A stretch of DNA of 45,279 nt, from the NCBI GenBank assembly GCA_030527185.1, contig JAUNBF010000031.1, positions 1 to 45,279 of the forward strand, written 5' to 3'. Numbering within the stretch: the first letter of the stretch is position 1; each line of letters opens with the position of its first letter. The DNA comes from Planctomycetia bacterium (GTDB lineage Bacteria > Planctomycetota > Planctomycetia > Pirellulales > Thermoguttaceae). Shown here piece after piece: positions 34,868 to 43,586 of the stretch. A model generated the notes under the pieces. The model made no database searches and was not told the origin of the DNA. It saw only the letters and a list, made by a program, of their open reading frames with translations. Position numbers and translations under genes: made by a program.

Positions 34868-35908
34868 CTAGGGGGTTTGAAGAAAAACCATCCCCGACTT
34901 ATCCAAATCTTCCAAAAATGCGGTTAATTGTGCGTCGAACGCTGAATCGGGCACGAATCCCGGCAGACGTGACCAGGTATTTTCCAGCCAACCACGGTAC
35001 TGAAGCATTTTTTTCAGCGTGTAGCCGAAATACGAAAACGTCTCTTTTCGCGGCATCAACTCGAAAACTTTGCAAACGCGGTCGGCCAATTGTTGCTTTT
35101 GTTGGAACGTCGTTTCGTCATTTTCCCGCAGCGCTTTCCCAAGAGAGACGTAAATTTCCGGCACGACGCCAATCAACGCCCCCATCATTCCATCCGCACC
35201 AGCCTTCAACGAATCTGGACCATACGCCTCATTTCCCTGAAGGACGAGAAAACGTTTCTTGCCCCGTTTTTGGAGAATCTCGAACGTTCGCTCGATGGTC
35301 GCTCCGGTCTCCTTCATACCGAGGAGGTTGGGGTACTCCATCTCTGAAACGATCGTCTCCATCGCAATCGGCGTGGGAGCTTTCTGGTGGTGGTACATCA
35401 AAACGGGAATCGGACTTTCGTCGGCGATCCGTTTCATGTAGGCCGTCATCTCCTTCGGCGAATAGCGAAAGAAAAACAACGGCGGCATGACCACCGCCAC
35501 ATCCACCCCCGCTTCCGCCGCGTGATGGCAGTTGGTAATGGTGCCTGCCAACGAAAAGCTGGTGACGCCGCCATAAATTTTCGCTCGGCCAGCGAGTCCC
35601 TTTTTCCCGGCACGAAACAGGCTTTCCCGCTCCTCCCACTCCAAAAGTGGCATATCTCCCGTTGAACCCGCTATAAAAACGCCCTCCACACCCGATTTTC
35701 CCATCTGCTGGCAGAGTTTTTCCATCGCGTCGGGATCGACGGAACCATTCTGGTGATACGGAGTTACCAAAACACCGATCATCCCGCCATACGAAGGCTG
35801 TTTTTCCGGTAAATCGGCGGCAGAAAGCGACTTTCCCCGGCCAATTGCCCAAGCGGAAAGGGTGCTGTAAACAATACTTTGTTGGATAAATTCTCGTCGT
35901 GTTGTCAT
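34868..35908 (-). CDS. Tat-signal dihydrodipicolinate synthase / N-acetylneuraminate lyase family protein
   Basis: The predicted protein has 346 residues. A twin-arginine signal (TTRREFIQQSIVYSTLSAWA) precedes a full class I aldolase barrel. Visible residues are the Schiff-base lysine K199 in NLLGMKETG, the tyrosine Y172 in PVLMYHHQ, and the phosphate or carboxylate loop FIAGSTGDMPLLEWEER. The family includes DapA, NanA and various 2-keto acid aldolases. With a sialidase next door, a sialic-acid-type substrate is plausible but not shown. It follows the DUF1559 gene by 30 bases and may be in the same operon. An exported lyase of this fold is unusual outside Planctomycetota-type genomes. Confidence 0.83.
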   Translation of the reverse strand: MTTRREFIQQSIVYSTLSAWAIGRGKSLSAADLPEKQPSYGGMIGVLVTPYHQNGSVDPDAMEKLCQQMGKSGVEGVFIAGSTGDMPLLEWEERESLFRAGKKGLAGRAKIYGGVTSFSLAGTITNCHHAAEAGVDVAVVMPPLFFFRYSPKEMTAYMKRIADESPIPVLMYHHQKAPTPIAMETIVSEMEYPNLLGMKETGATIERTFEILQKRGKKRFLVLQGNEAYGPDSLKAGADGMMGALIGVVPEIYVSLGKALRENDETTFQQKQQLADRVCKVFELMPRKETFSYFGYTLKKMLQYRGWLENTWSRLPGFVPDSAFDAQLTAFLEDLDKSGMVFLQTP

Positions 35909-35938
35909 CTTTTCTTCTGTCGGTAAAAGTTAAAAATT

Positions 35939-36979
35939 TCACTGAAAAACCTGGCCGTCCATCCGATTTCCCATCGCTGCGAAAACGAACAAATCAATAC
36001 TGTACGACATCCCGATTACCGAGCCGTCGCACAATGTCACGTTCATACTCCCCGGGTGGGCACTGCCAACTCTCCAGTGATCCTGAGCGTGCCCCGAATC
36101 ATAATCCTGACCGGGGGGAAGCACCTGACTGGAGGGAAAGGTTTCCGGGGTGAAACTAGCCACATTCGTTACCGTTCCGACGTACCGGAGAATATCCACA
36201 TCCCCGCCGGTGTACGCGGACTGGTTGTCCCCCGAATCCTTTCCCGTGGCATAATTTTGCGGCCTCATGAATTTTTCCACGAACAAAATCGTGTTCGTCG
36301 TGCCGTCGGAAATTTCGGAAATTTGCGTGGTGGACTGGATGTAAATCACCCCCGATGCCGGAGTGGAGCCATACCCGGTGTATTTCCATGTGCTGACATA
36401 TTGGGACGGACCATCCGAAGAAAGGGAGTTGCCATTTCCAGCGTTTCCCGCATAATCACAACGCCCCACCGCGGAAACCTGCTTCACCCGCCCCGTTTTC
36501 GACGAGCCGCCATAAAAAGGACTTCCCCACGATTGCGACGGACTCGTATTGGGATACGTCATGGCGGTACGTCGGGAAGGACAATAAAACGTCCCGATCG
36601 GTGTCTGAATCATCCGCGTTGCCCCTTCCTGATCCCCGGAACCGTCCCCGGTCGTGTAGTTGTACAGGGCAGTCTGTTCGATATACGGGAGCAGATTGAA
36701 GAACTGTCCTCCTGGCTGCTTGTCGGAAAAGCCATAATCGGGATTGCCGACCCAATTGTAGCCCCACCCACCTGTCGGAAAATGCCGCAATGCCGCTTCA
36801 TGGTTCAAGGCAGCCAGCCCCAACTGTTTCAGGTTGTTTTTACATTGCAAATTCCGTGCCGCTTCACGAGCCTGTTGCACTGCCGGGAGCAGAAGTCCCA
36901 CCAACATCCCGATTATCGCAATCACGACGAGAAGTTCTACCAACGTAAAACCTGCCGGAGTCGTTTTCCTCTCAGCCAT
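35939..36979 (-). CDS. DUF1559 pseudopilin-like protein (cassette 1)
   Basis: The predicted protein has 346 residues. It begins with a type IV pilin-like N-terminus: short basic leader, then [20 protein letters not shown] with the glutamate expected at position 5 after cleavage, followed by [13 protein letters not shown]. The C-terminal tail has [18 protein letters not shown], the family's HPG...DGS signature. The family is highly expanded in Planctomycetota and its function is unknown; export by a type II or pilus-like system is likely. The ATG at 36979 follows AAGGAGA and overlaps the end of the PEP-CTERM gene by eight bases, so the pair is translationally coupled. Confidence 0.92.
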   Translation of the reverse strand: MAERKTTPAGFTLVELLVVIAIIGMLVGLLLPAVQQAREAARNLQCKNNLKQLGLAALNHEAALRHFPTGGWGYNWVGNPDYGFSDKQPGGQFFNLLPYIEQTALYNYTTGDGSGDQEGATRMIQTPIGTFYCPSRRTAMTYPNTSPSQSWGSPFYGGSSKTGRVKQVSAVGRCDYAGNAGNGNSLSSDGPSQYVSTWKYTGYGSTPASGVIYIQSTTQISEISDGTTNTILFVEKFMRPQNYATGKDSGDNQSAYTGGDVDILRYVGTVTNVASFTPETFPSSQVLPPGQDYDSGHAQDHWRVGSAHPGSMNVTLCDGSVIGMSYSIDLFVFAAMGNRMDGQVFQ

Positions 36980-38411
36980 GCAAGTCTCCTTTTCGGACGC
37001 CCAAAAGCCTCTTTCGGAACATCGCCATCCCTCCCACCAAGGCCAGCAAAAGCATCCACGTGGCGGGTTCCGGGACTTCCGCATTCCCCACGGAAAGCAA
37101 CGCGTAATTCGCGGCAAATTCCGTATTAAACGGGGTGAAATCCCATGCCAGAACATCGTTCGTAAACATTCCCACAATGGAAATCGTCCCCGTTTCCGCG
37201 TCGGACGTTGCCGTGTATCCCAATTCTTCCCAGTCCGTCAGAAGAAACTCCGTAAAATTGTCCCAAGTCCCCTCTGTGCCGCCCGAAAAAGTCAACATCA
37301 TTTCCAACAACCGATTCGGTGCCGTGTCCCATTCCAACCAACCACATTCCTGGAAATCCTCCGTTATTTCCACCGTTTCGTTGATCGAAAAATACTCCCC
37401 AGCCGCTTGCGCACGGTCATTCGCACTCAGGCCAAGCGTGGCGGAAGTTGTTCCTGCCGTCAGGTCAAACAGTCCCAAATCCTGATTGCCCCAAACACTG
37501 AAAGTGCCCCCCCCCCCCAGCTTCTCCAATATCGTCCACTCTTTTCCCGAAAGTGGTACCAAACCACCCGCCAATCCTGCCGAAATCGCCAGGGGCTTAA
37601 TCGACACACTACCCTTCACCTGGATACACGACGCTCCCGTAGAATCAATGAAAACATTCAACTCGGATGGTTTCGCGGGATTTTCACTGTTCACTGCGGA
37701 AAACGTGCCGCCGATCGTGATCGTATTCCCCCCTCCATAAAGGTTGAGAATCGAATGCCTGTCCACAGAGTTTTCCACGTTTGCATCTCTGCCTGCCCGC
37801 AACGTCAGGTAATCGGTTATCACCAACGACGATTGTCCCGAAACGTTGACGATGGCCGGGCCATCCGGGTCTTGACTGGGGGCAATGATGTTGAGACGAG
37901 GCAACGTCAGCGATCCCCCTGTTTCCAGATTCAACTGCGCACCGTGAGCCATATAACAATCATCCGACCGATCGCTTCCCACGGTTACGGTTGCACCCTT
38001 CTTCACCGTCCAAATGCCGCCAGGGTTCCAGTTGTAAACCTGCTTGGCACTCACCATCGTATCCGCTCCCGATACCGTAAAGGTAAACGCGGCCGCTCCA
38101 TTCCAACGGTAAAAACTGCACCGGACCTTATCGAAATAGTGCGATCCCCCCGTAATCTCCGTAGTAACACGGTCGCTCATCGAAGTTGCTCCAGTTGTCA
38201 GGATGTAAGGACTGTCCCAATAACCTGTCCCACCCGTCATGCGAATCGTGTCGCCAATCGCTAATGTGTTTGGCTTTATCGCGTCGGCCAAATTCTTACA
38301 ATCCGTCGTGGATGTCCCATGATTACCCGTTATCTCATACGTCGCTCCCCAACCGGGAACCGCCACTCCCATCCATAACACCACACAAACCCAAAAAAGG
38401 TTCTTACTCAT
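36972..38411 (-). CDS. PEP-CTERM surface protein 1, with in-frame poly-G tract
   Basis: The predicted protein has 479 residues. It has an N-terminal signal (about 1-23, [20 protein letters not shown]), a beta-helix-like body of the form [20 protein letters not shown], and a C-terminal sorting signal [20 protein letters not shown] followed by RKR. PEP-CTERM proteins are cleaved by an exosortase and anchored or released at the surface; no exosortase gene is in this window. A G12 tract (complement of 37507-37518) encodes GGGG at about residues 299-302 and would shift the frame if it changed length, removing the sorting signal. AAAGGAA precedes the ATG. It overlaps the DUF1559 gene. Confidence 0.85.
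   Translation of the reverse strand: MSKNLFWVCVVLWMGVAVPGWGATYEITGNHGTSTTDCKNLADAIKPNTLAIGDTIRMTGGTGYWDSPYILTTGATSMSDRVTTEITGGSHYFDKVRCSFYRWNGAAAFTFTVSGADTMVSAKQVYNWNPGGIWTVKKGATVTVGSDRSDDCYMAHGAQLNLETGGSLTLPRLNIIAPSQDPDGPAIVNVSGQSSLVITDYLTLRAGRDANVENSVDRHSILNLYGGGNTITIGGTFSAVNSENPAKPSELNVFIDSTGASCIQVKGSVSIKPLAISAGLAGGLVPLSGKEWTILEKLGGGGTFSVWGNQDLGLFDLTAGTTSATLGLSANDRAQAAGEYFSINETVEITEDFQECGWLEWDTAPNRLLEMMLTFSGGTEGTWDNFTEFLLTDWEELGYTATSDAETGTISIVGMFTNDVLAWDFTPFNTEFAANYALLSVGNAEVPEPATWMLLLALVGGMAMFRKRLLGVRKGDLHG
37507..37518 (-). repeat. G12 homopolymer tract within PEP-CTERM gene 1
   Basis: Twelve consecutive G on the coding strand, in frame as shown. A change of one or two bases would truncate the protein before its sorting signal. 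Confidence 0.9.
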
Positions 38412-38443
38412 CGTCCGGTTCCTTTCTCAATAAAAGTTTTCTC

Positions 38444-38471
38444 ATGATAGTTATCCATTTAATTGTGTCGA
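38444..38471 (-). promoter_or_regulatory. Promoter of PEP-CTERM cassette 1
   Basis: On the minus strand, TCGACA (38466-38471) and TATCAT (38444-38449) are 16 bases apart, about 33 bases before the ATG at 38411. Confidence 0.5.
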
Positions 38472-38592
38472 TTCCCATTTCCATTAATCAGATTGGAAAA
38501 TGAAAACGCTGTTTGAAATCCGTCTTTTCGCCAGGCGCAGCGCCGCTTGCGCCAAAGGCGAGAGCGGCTTACCCGTTAAGACGGAACCGCCG

Positions 38593-38632
38593 TGGAGAGG
38601 AAACCTTTCTGAAGAAAGAGTTATCCTCTCCA
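38593..38632. repeat. Hairpin in the gap between GntR gene and cassette 1
   Basis: Arms TGGAGAGGA (38593-38601) and TCCTCTCCA (38624-38632) enclose a second hairpin, CTTTC-TGA-AGAAAG. It could be a terminator-like structure for the GntR gene, but no T run follows. The rest of the gap is repeat-like with no gene. Confidence 0.4.
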
Positions 38633-38702
38633 GACCTCTCTTTCCAAAGACTTTTGTCCGCCGCTACGCGGCTAATTTTATATGTGTTATTTTTATGCGA
38701 CG

Positions 38703-39455
38703 TTATCGCAGCGACTGGCGAAGGCGGGACAGTTTCTGCTCCATAGTTTCCACCGGTTTCTGCCGCGTTTTTATCTGATTCAGGATGATGTCCAGCGCGT
38801 TCTGAACGTGAAAACGGGCTGCTTCATAAGCCACCGCCTCATCCCGTGCCTCAATGGCCTGAAATATCTGTTCGTGTTCAGACGCCACACGTCGCCGATT
38901 GGCAACATCTTCCGCCAGGGTTCTCTCCCAAGAGGGAATCATCACCCAGGAACGTGACAATAACCGCAACTGATTCATCATTTTCGCAACCAGTTGATTC
39001 CCAGCCATCTCGCTGATCTTCTGGTGAAAGGGTGCCTCCACCTCCATCATGATCAGATACCGGCAGCAGGCAAAATCTTCCTGGGAAATTTCCCCCGACT
39101 CCATCTGCGTAATCAAAGCCGTCTCCTTCCGACAACATTCCTGCAAAAAAAGGCATCCCTCGGTGGTCGCACGCCGTGCTGCCTGTTGGGTGCAGAATGG
39201 CTCCAATATCAAACGGACTTCGTAAACCTCCAGAATTTCTTCCTCCGAACTCTGCTTTACCAGAATCGTACCATCTTCCTGACGTTCCAGAACCCCTTCC
39301 TGCTGAAGGATTTGCACCGCTTCCCGCAACGGCGTCCGGCTTACCCCCAACTCTGCCGCCATCTTCCGTTCCGAAATCTTCATCCCCGGATTCAATTCCC
39401 GCGTCAACAGTTTCCGATGAATTGCGTCGTATACTTTTTCCTGTTGTTTCTTCAA
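38703..39455 (-). CDS. GntR/FadR-type transcriptional regulator
   Basis: The predicted protein has 250 residues. The N-terminal winged helix (about 1-70) carries VYDAIHRKLLTRELNPGMKI then SERKMAAELGVSRTPLREAV and EGVLERQEDGTILV. The C-terminal FCD domain (about 85-230) is all-helical and binds small carboxylates, with a YEVRLILEPFCTQQAARRAT start and later HEQIFQAIEARDE. The start is a TTG at 39455 after AGGATGG; no ATG is available in frame. A consensus promoter and paired TGGTATACCA-type operators lie upstream, so it probably represses itself and perhaps cassette 1. Confidence 0.85.
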   Translation of the reverse strand: MKKQQEKVYDAIHRKLLTRELNPGMKISERKMAAELGVSRTPLREAVQILQQEGVLERQEDGTILVKQSSEEEILEVYEVRLILEPFCTQQAARRATTEGCLFLQECCRKETALITQMESGEISQEDFACCRYLIMMEVEAPFHQKISEMAGNQLVAKMMNQLRLLSRSWVMIPSWERTLAEDVANRRRVASEHEQIFQAIEARDEAVAYEAARFHVQNALDIILNQIKTRQKPVETMEQKLSRLRQSLR

Positions 39456-39492
39456 TGTTCCATCCTGAAATGTTGTTAAATTTTCTGAAATA

Positions 39493-39547
39493 CTGGTATA
39501 CCACTTTGGAATACCAGCATTATAACCACAGAATTTCCCAATGTCAA
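39493..39547 (-). promoter_or_regulatory. Consensus promoter with GntR-type operators
   Basis: On the minus strand, TTGACA (39542-39547) and TATAAT (39519-39524) are exactly 17 bases apart. Immediately downstream are CTGGTATACC (39493-39502) and GGAATACCAG (39508-39517), an inverted pair with one mismatch, containing TGGTATACCA and TGGAATACCA. This fits autorepression by the FCD-type GntR protein. Confidence 0.8.
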
Positions 39548-39653
39548 GATAGCGGGGGAAATTTTTTCAGAATTTTATTTTTCAGATTTCCATTAGCATT
39601 TCCTGAAAAGGGAGAGAAGCCCCACTTGGAGAGAGGAGCCATCGTGGCGTATT

Positions 39654-40106
39654 TCAGAATTTCCCCTGCGGCAGAAATTTTCCCCGCCATTTTTCCTCTT
39701 CGGGGAGCCATTGTGTCTCGATTTTCAGAGGTTCTTTTCCGTCTGTAATCGTGACGGTCAGTCCCGACGTTTCTGCCGAAGCGTACCGGGGCGGAATCCA
39801 ATACCGCACCAGATTCGGCATTTTCAGGAGCGTGGCGGTCACTTCCACACGGTATTCTCCAGGCGGACAGCCGTCGTTGGCATCGTAGTTGCCCAACACG
39901 AACGTTCCGTTGGCGTCCACCATTCCCACCGCCGGACGGCCTCCCGCAACGGGCAAAAGGCGTATGGAACCGGCAAAATCTCCCGCAAGCGGCTTGCCAT
40001 CCACCCAGACCGTCCCTTTCACCGGGACTCGCTCCGGGCGACCGTCGCCGCAACCCAGCCCCACCACCATTCCCCCTGCCAGCAACCATCCCAGCCAAAG
40101 TTTCAT
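39654..40106 (-). CDS. Small lipoprotein with carboxypeptidase-regulatory-like fold
   Basis: The predicted protein has 150 residues. A signal with lipobox (about 1-19, LWLGWLLAGGMVVGLGC) is followed by VPVKGTVWVDGKPLAG, a beta-strand pattern typical of small Planctomycetota lipoproteins, then GTFVLGNYDANDGCPPGEYR. It has no catalytic motif. It is coupled to the DUF1559 gene by a TGATG overlap, and so is the third gene of the PEP-CTERM cassette 2 operon. An accessory surface role is inferred. Confidence 0.75.
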   Translation of the reverse strand: MKLWLGWLLAGGMVVGLGCGDGRPERVPVKGTVWVDGKPLAGDFAGSIRLLPVAGGRPAVGMVDANGTFVLGNYDANDGCPPGEYRVEVTATLLKMPNLVRYWIPPRYASAETSGLTVTITDGKEPLKIETQWLPEEEKWRGKFLPQGKF

Positions 40107-41059
40107 CAGTAGGTCTCCTTATTCACTTCCTGTCCTGCGCGTGTGGAGAGACTCTGGTAGAGCGTGTAGTCGATTCCTTCGCTCAAATACGAGACATGGC
40201 CGTCTCCGAAGAGGAAATTGGCTCCTCCGGGATGGTACGAGCCAAACGCTGCGTTGAGAGGGTAGTTGCCGTACGTGTACGTGATACCCGTTCCAGGAGG
40301 GGTGTTGATGGCATTGTCCGCCGCCCGCAGCGTCCGAAAAACCAGCCCGACCAGATACGACGTCCGCGACATTTCATTGCCGCCGTCCACCAACTCACCC
40401 GCAAAAATCGTCTGGGAAAGTCCATCCGCAATTTCTGCCGAAGTGATGGCACGGTTGTAGAAAAAAACACCGTCATTTTCGTATTTGTAGTACATGTTCC
40501 GCCCACTCCAATTCGTGGGAATCCGGCTTCCTGCGCAGAGTGCGTAGTCCGACTTCACCATATCGTACATTTTGCTTCCCGTCAGGCAATTCGTCGATTG
40601 CAGCGCGTCGGGAATGATGGAAGACGCACACCGAAAACTGGCCTGCGGCATTCGGGCAGCGTCGTAGTAATTCCCGCTATCCCAACCACTTACGGTAGAA
40701 TCAGGCGTTTCGCCCGTACCACAAGGAAAGACGTTCCCCTGATTCAGCGATTCGTACAACGCCATCTGTTCCAACTGCGGTAACACGGCAACGAAAGGTG
40801 TGGAAGCGTAACGTCCGGTAGATTTGACCGAATTGTCATAAAAACACGTTCCGTCACAACCTTTTCGGCCTGCGGGAAACTCCTGTCGCAGGGATTCGTA
40901 ATTCAGCAAAGCGAGACCAATCTGTTTCAGATTGTTGGCACACGCCATCCGCCGAGCCGCTTCCCGTGCCTGTTGCACCGCGGGAAGGAGCAGCCCGACC
41001 AGCATTCCAATGATGGCAATCACCACCAGCAATTCCACTAACGTAAACGCCCGTTTCAT
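40106..41059 (-). CDS. DUF1559 pseudopilin-like protein (cassette 2)
   Basis: The predicted protein has 317 residues. The pilin-like N-terminus is [20 protein letters not shown] followed by [14 protein letters not shown], and the tail is SYHPGGANFLFGDGHVSYLS, the standard DUF1559 ending. The ATG at 41059 (MKRAFTL) is preferred over a GTG twelve bases earlier because GGGGGTG sits in front of it and the leader is then short and basic. It follows PEP-CTERM gene 2 by 21 bases and overlaps the lipoprotein gene as TGATG. The function of the family is unknown. Confidence 0.92.
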   Translation of the reverse strand: MKRAFTLVELLVVIAIIGMLVGLLLPAVQQAREAARRMACANNLKQIGLALLNYESLRQEFPAGRKGCDGTCFYDNSVKSTGRYASTPFVAVLPQLEQMALYESLNQGNVFPCGTGETPDSTVSGWDSGNYYDAARMPQASFRCASSIIPDALQSTNCLTGSKMYDMVKSDYALCAGSRIPTNWSGRNMYYKYENDGVFFYNRAITSAEIADGLSQTIFAGELVDGGNEMSRTSYLVGLVFRTLRAADNAINTPPGTGITYTYGNYPLNAAFGSYHPGGANFLFGDGHVSYLSEGIDYTLYQSLSTRAGQEVNKETY

Positions 41060-41080
41060 CTTCACCCCCACCGTTTCCGT

Positions 41081-43423
41081 TCAGCAAGATTTTCGCAAAA
41101 AACCACGTTTCCAACCCGCCACCAGCGTCCCGGCCAGCAACAGCAACAACCACGTCTGCGGTTCAGGAACACTTTGCCCGGCCAGCCCGGTCAGCGTCAC
41201 GGCACCGTTGGCATAACTCGAAAAATCCCAGGCAAAATGCGTGGGAAAATCGGCCGCAAACAGTCCAACCTGCCAGAGTGAATCTCCCAGAGAAGTCACC
41301 TCCAGCGAACTGTTTTCGTTGAGCCAGGTGAGAAACTCGTCCGTATCCCCCACTCCTTCCGTGGAGAAAATCAGGTTGTAGGGATCGGAATTCGCTTCCA
41401 CGGCAATCACTCCCACATCCAACCCATCCTCCAATCGAAGCCAACCGGAATCGACCGTGTAGGAACCGTTCGCCTCCGCCAGCGTCAGAGTGATTTTCCC
41501 AGTCCCTCGGGCGGCATTCCAGAGGGGACTGTTGTCGTGAATCGTGAAAGTGTCCAAATTTCCACTCCCCACGGTGAGCAAATCATGTGACGTTTCCGCA
41601 ATCGACATCACCCCGGCACTGGAAAGGTTGACCGTATTACCACTTGCGAAAGTAGCGTTTCCGTGGATTGTCACTTTTCCCAATTGCTCGTTGCGAACAT
41701 CGAAATTCAAAGTGGAAGCACTGTTTACGGTATAATCTCCGGTCACGAACAATTCGCCGCCGGAAACGTTGATGGAGGAACCGGTGGATGAAGCATGAAA
41801 AATAATATTGTGATTCACCGTCAATTTCCCGCCGGAAAGGTTAATAGACTTGTTCGGAACGTTGAACGCCAATTCCGTTCCCGACCCGGAAATCACTTCT
41901 CCCCCCGTAATATTCAGCGTGGCATTGCAGATACTCAATCCCTTTGTCACATTCAGCGTCCCGCCATTCACCGTCCATTCCACCGAACCGTTGGTGGTGT
42001 CGCCATCCGTGCTGTTGAGGTACAAACGCCCCTCCACATTCACCGTCCCACCCGTCATGAGTACGGTAGCCTTGTTTTTAAAACCAGCATACATATTCCC
42101 CGCCACACTCACCGTCCCGCCGTTGAGTATAATATTTGCCGTCCCTTCATTGCCCCAGTAAGCAGTTCCCAAAACTTCCACCGTGCCAGCGTTGAGCGTA
42201 TATTTACCTTGACTGCCAGCATTTCTTCCAATGTAAAATTCCTGATAGACCCCCTGCTCCAGTCCGATTCGCACCGCCCCACCATTCTGAACCATCGTTC
42301 CGGTGCCCCCCTGTCCAATGACCAGATTTTGCCCAATATCAACGGTTCCGGCAGAAAACGTGAACGTTCCCGACCCTCCTGTCGAACGTCCCAGGTACAA
42401 ACTGTTCGCCAAATCCAGCGTCCCGCTTTCCCCGTTCACGCCTTCCCCAAGTACCATCGTTCCCGTGCCGGTATTTCCGATGGTGAAGTACGTCCCATTC
42501 ACCGTCCCACCTGTCATGGTAAACGTTCCGGTGCCCGCCTGACCAACATGGACCCCGCTGGTGTCACTCCAATCCCCTCCCACATTCACCGTCCCGCCCG
42601 ACATCGACATCGTTCCGCTGGAACCAGCATTATTTCCGATACGAAAATTGGCAGCCAAGATACTTCCCGACGTTATCTCCAACGAACTCGTTCCCATATT
42701 GGCCACATTCAAATTTCCTGTGGTGGAAACACTCCCGCCATCCACCAGAAATTGATCGTTATTGATAATGTTAAACGTTCTGTTGAAATTCAGAGAGCCA
42801 TCCGTTTTTACCTGAATCGTGCCGCCCAGACTGAGGTCTGTTTCTGGATTCACCTGCGTCGTGCCGGCAATGACCAGACGACTTCCACTTCGCGTGTCCA
42901 ACGTTTTTAACGTCGTCGTCGCACCCAGTTCCAAATTGGAATCGCCAGCATACAAAGTCAGTTGAGAGATGTTGAGCGTTCCTGAAGAAAGAACATTTTG
43001 AACTTTCGTTCCAGAAATGGAAAGTACCAGATTGGGAGCGTCGATCGAAAGTGTCCCGCCACTCTGGATGAAACCGGAGCCGGCATTGATGGTAAACGCG
43101 GTGGCATTCGCGTCGAATTGCAACGTCCCACCCTGCAAACGAAAAACCGTTCGATTGGCATAATCAGGAGCGTCTCCCAAAGAAGTTCCATTCGTGTTGA
43201 GAATCATCCCGCCCGTCGAAATTGTGCCGGAAGAAACGATGATTCCCTGATTGGCGGTCGTGGTGTAGCTCGCGTCGAACGGCGAAGCCTGTCCATTATT
43301 CCAACAGGCATCCGTCAGTCGTCCGGTTGTGTCCGCATCCCAAACATAATCTGCGTATCCTACCCCCCCCCCCGACATTAACATCAGGGCAAGACACCCC
43401 AAAACATTCTGGAACATTTTCAT
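41081..43423 (-). CDS. PEP-CTERM surface protein 2, beta-helix repeats, poly-G in signal region
   Basis: The predicted protein has 780 residues. The body is made of short glycine/threonine repeats of the form GTFTMTGGTVN, NTGTGTMVLGEGVN and GGSGTFTFSAGTVDIG, typical of beta-helix or autotransporter-like passengers. The C-terminus is a sorting signal, SVPEPQTWLLLLLAGTLVAG then WKRGFLRKSC. A G11 tract (complement of 43363-43373) encodes the glycines of MSGGGVGYAD, at the end of the signal peptide. The ATG at 43423 follows GGAG; a longer in-frame start at 43462 is rejected. It is first of three genes, with DUF1559 and lipoprotein genes behind it. Confidence 0.83.
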   Translation of the reverse strand: MKMFQNVLGCLALMLMSGGGVGYADYVWDADTTGRLTDACWNNGQASPFDASYTTTANQGIIVSSGTISTGGMILNTNGTSLGDAPDYANRTVFRLQGGTLQFDANATAFTINAGSGFIQSGGTLSIDAPNLVLSISGTKVQNVLSSGTLNISQLTLYAGDSNLELGATTTLKTLDTRSGSRLVIAGTTQVNPETDLSLGGTIQVKTDGSLNFNRTFNIINNDQFLVDGGSVSTTGNLNVANMGTSSLEITSGSILAANFRIGNNAGSSGTMSMSGGTVNVGGDWSDTSGVHVGQAGTGTFTMTGGTVNGTYFTIGNTGTGTMVLGEGVNGESGTLDLANSLYLGRSTGGSGTFTFSAGTVDIGQNLVIGQGGTGTMVQNGGAVRIGLEQGVYQEFYIGRNAGSQGKYTLNAGTVEVLGTAYWGNEGTANIILNGGTVSVAGNMYAGFKNKATVLMTGGTVNVEGRLYLNSTDGDTTNGSVEWTVNGGTLNVTKGLSICNATLNITGGEVISGSGTELAFNVPNKSINLSGGKLTVNHNIIFHASSTGSSINVSGGELFVTGDYTVNSASTLNFDVRNEQLGKVTIHGNATFASGNTVNLSSAGVMSIAETSHDLLTVGSGNLDTFTIHDNSPLWNAARGTGKITLTLAEANGSYTVDSGWLRLEDGLDVGVIAVEANSDPYNLIFSTEGVGDTDEFLTWLNENSSLEVTSLGDSLWQVGLFAADFPTHFAWDFSSYANGAVTLTGLAGQSVPEPQTWLLLLLAGTLVAGWKRGFLRKSC
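43363..43373 (-). repeat. G11 homopolymer tract within PEP-CTERM gene 2
   Basis: Eleven consecutive G on the coding strand near codons 18-20. A length change would abolish the product almost at its start. Confidence 0.9.
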
Positions 43424-43455
43424 GATATAGGCTCCTGTTTGCGTTTCAAATCCTC

Positions 43456-43484
43456 TTGACAAACTCTTTTGTTTGGCTTATGCT
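43456..43484 (+). promoter_or_regulatory. Promoter of the XylR-like regulator gene
   Basis: TTGACA (43456-43461) and TATGCT (43479-43484) are 17 bases apart. The same stretch holds an inverted TTGACA/TGTCAA pair that could be a binding site. Confidence 0.65.
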
Positions 43485-43550
43485 GTCAATACACTCTGCC
43501 GTTTCCCGTAGTCGGGCGAAAATTTCAGGCAGAATGATAATGACAGTAAT

Positions 43551-43578
43551 ATTATAAACCATACAGGGAGGATTTCAA
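43551..43578 (-). promoter_or_regulatory. Promoter of PEP-CTERM cassette 2
   Basis: On the minus strand, TTGAAA (43573-43578) and TATAAT (43551-43556) are 16 bases apart. It overlaps the leader of the divergent regulator gene and gives a leader of about 120 bases. Confidence 0.6.
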
Positions 43579-43586
43579 TAGTAAAA

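Noticed and set aside
36834..38264. Open frame of 476 codons on the plus strand
   Set aside because: Antisense to the DUF1559 and PEP-CTERM genes and without family resemblance.
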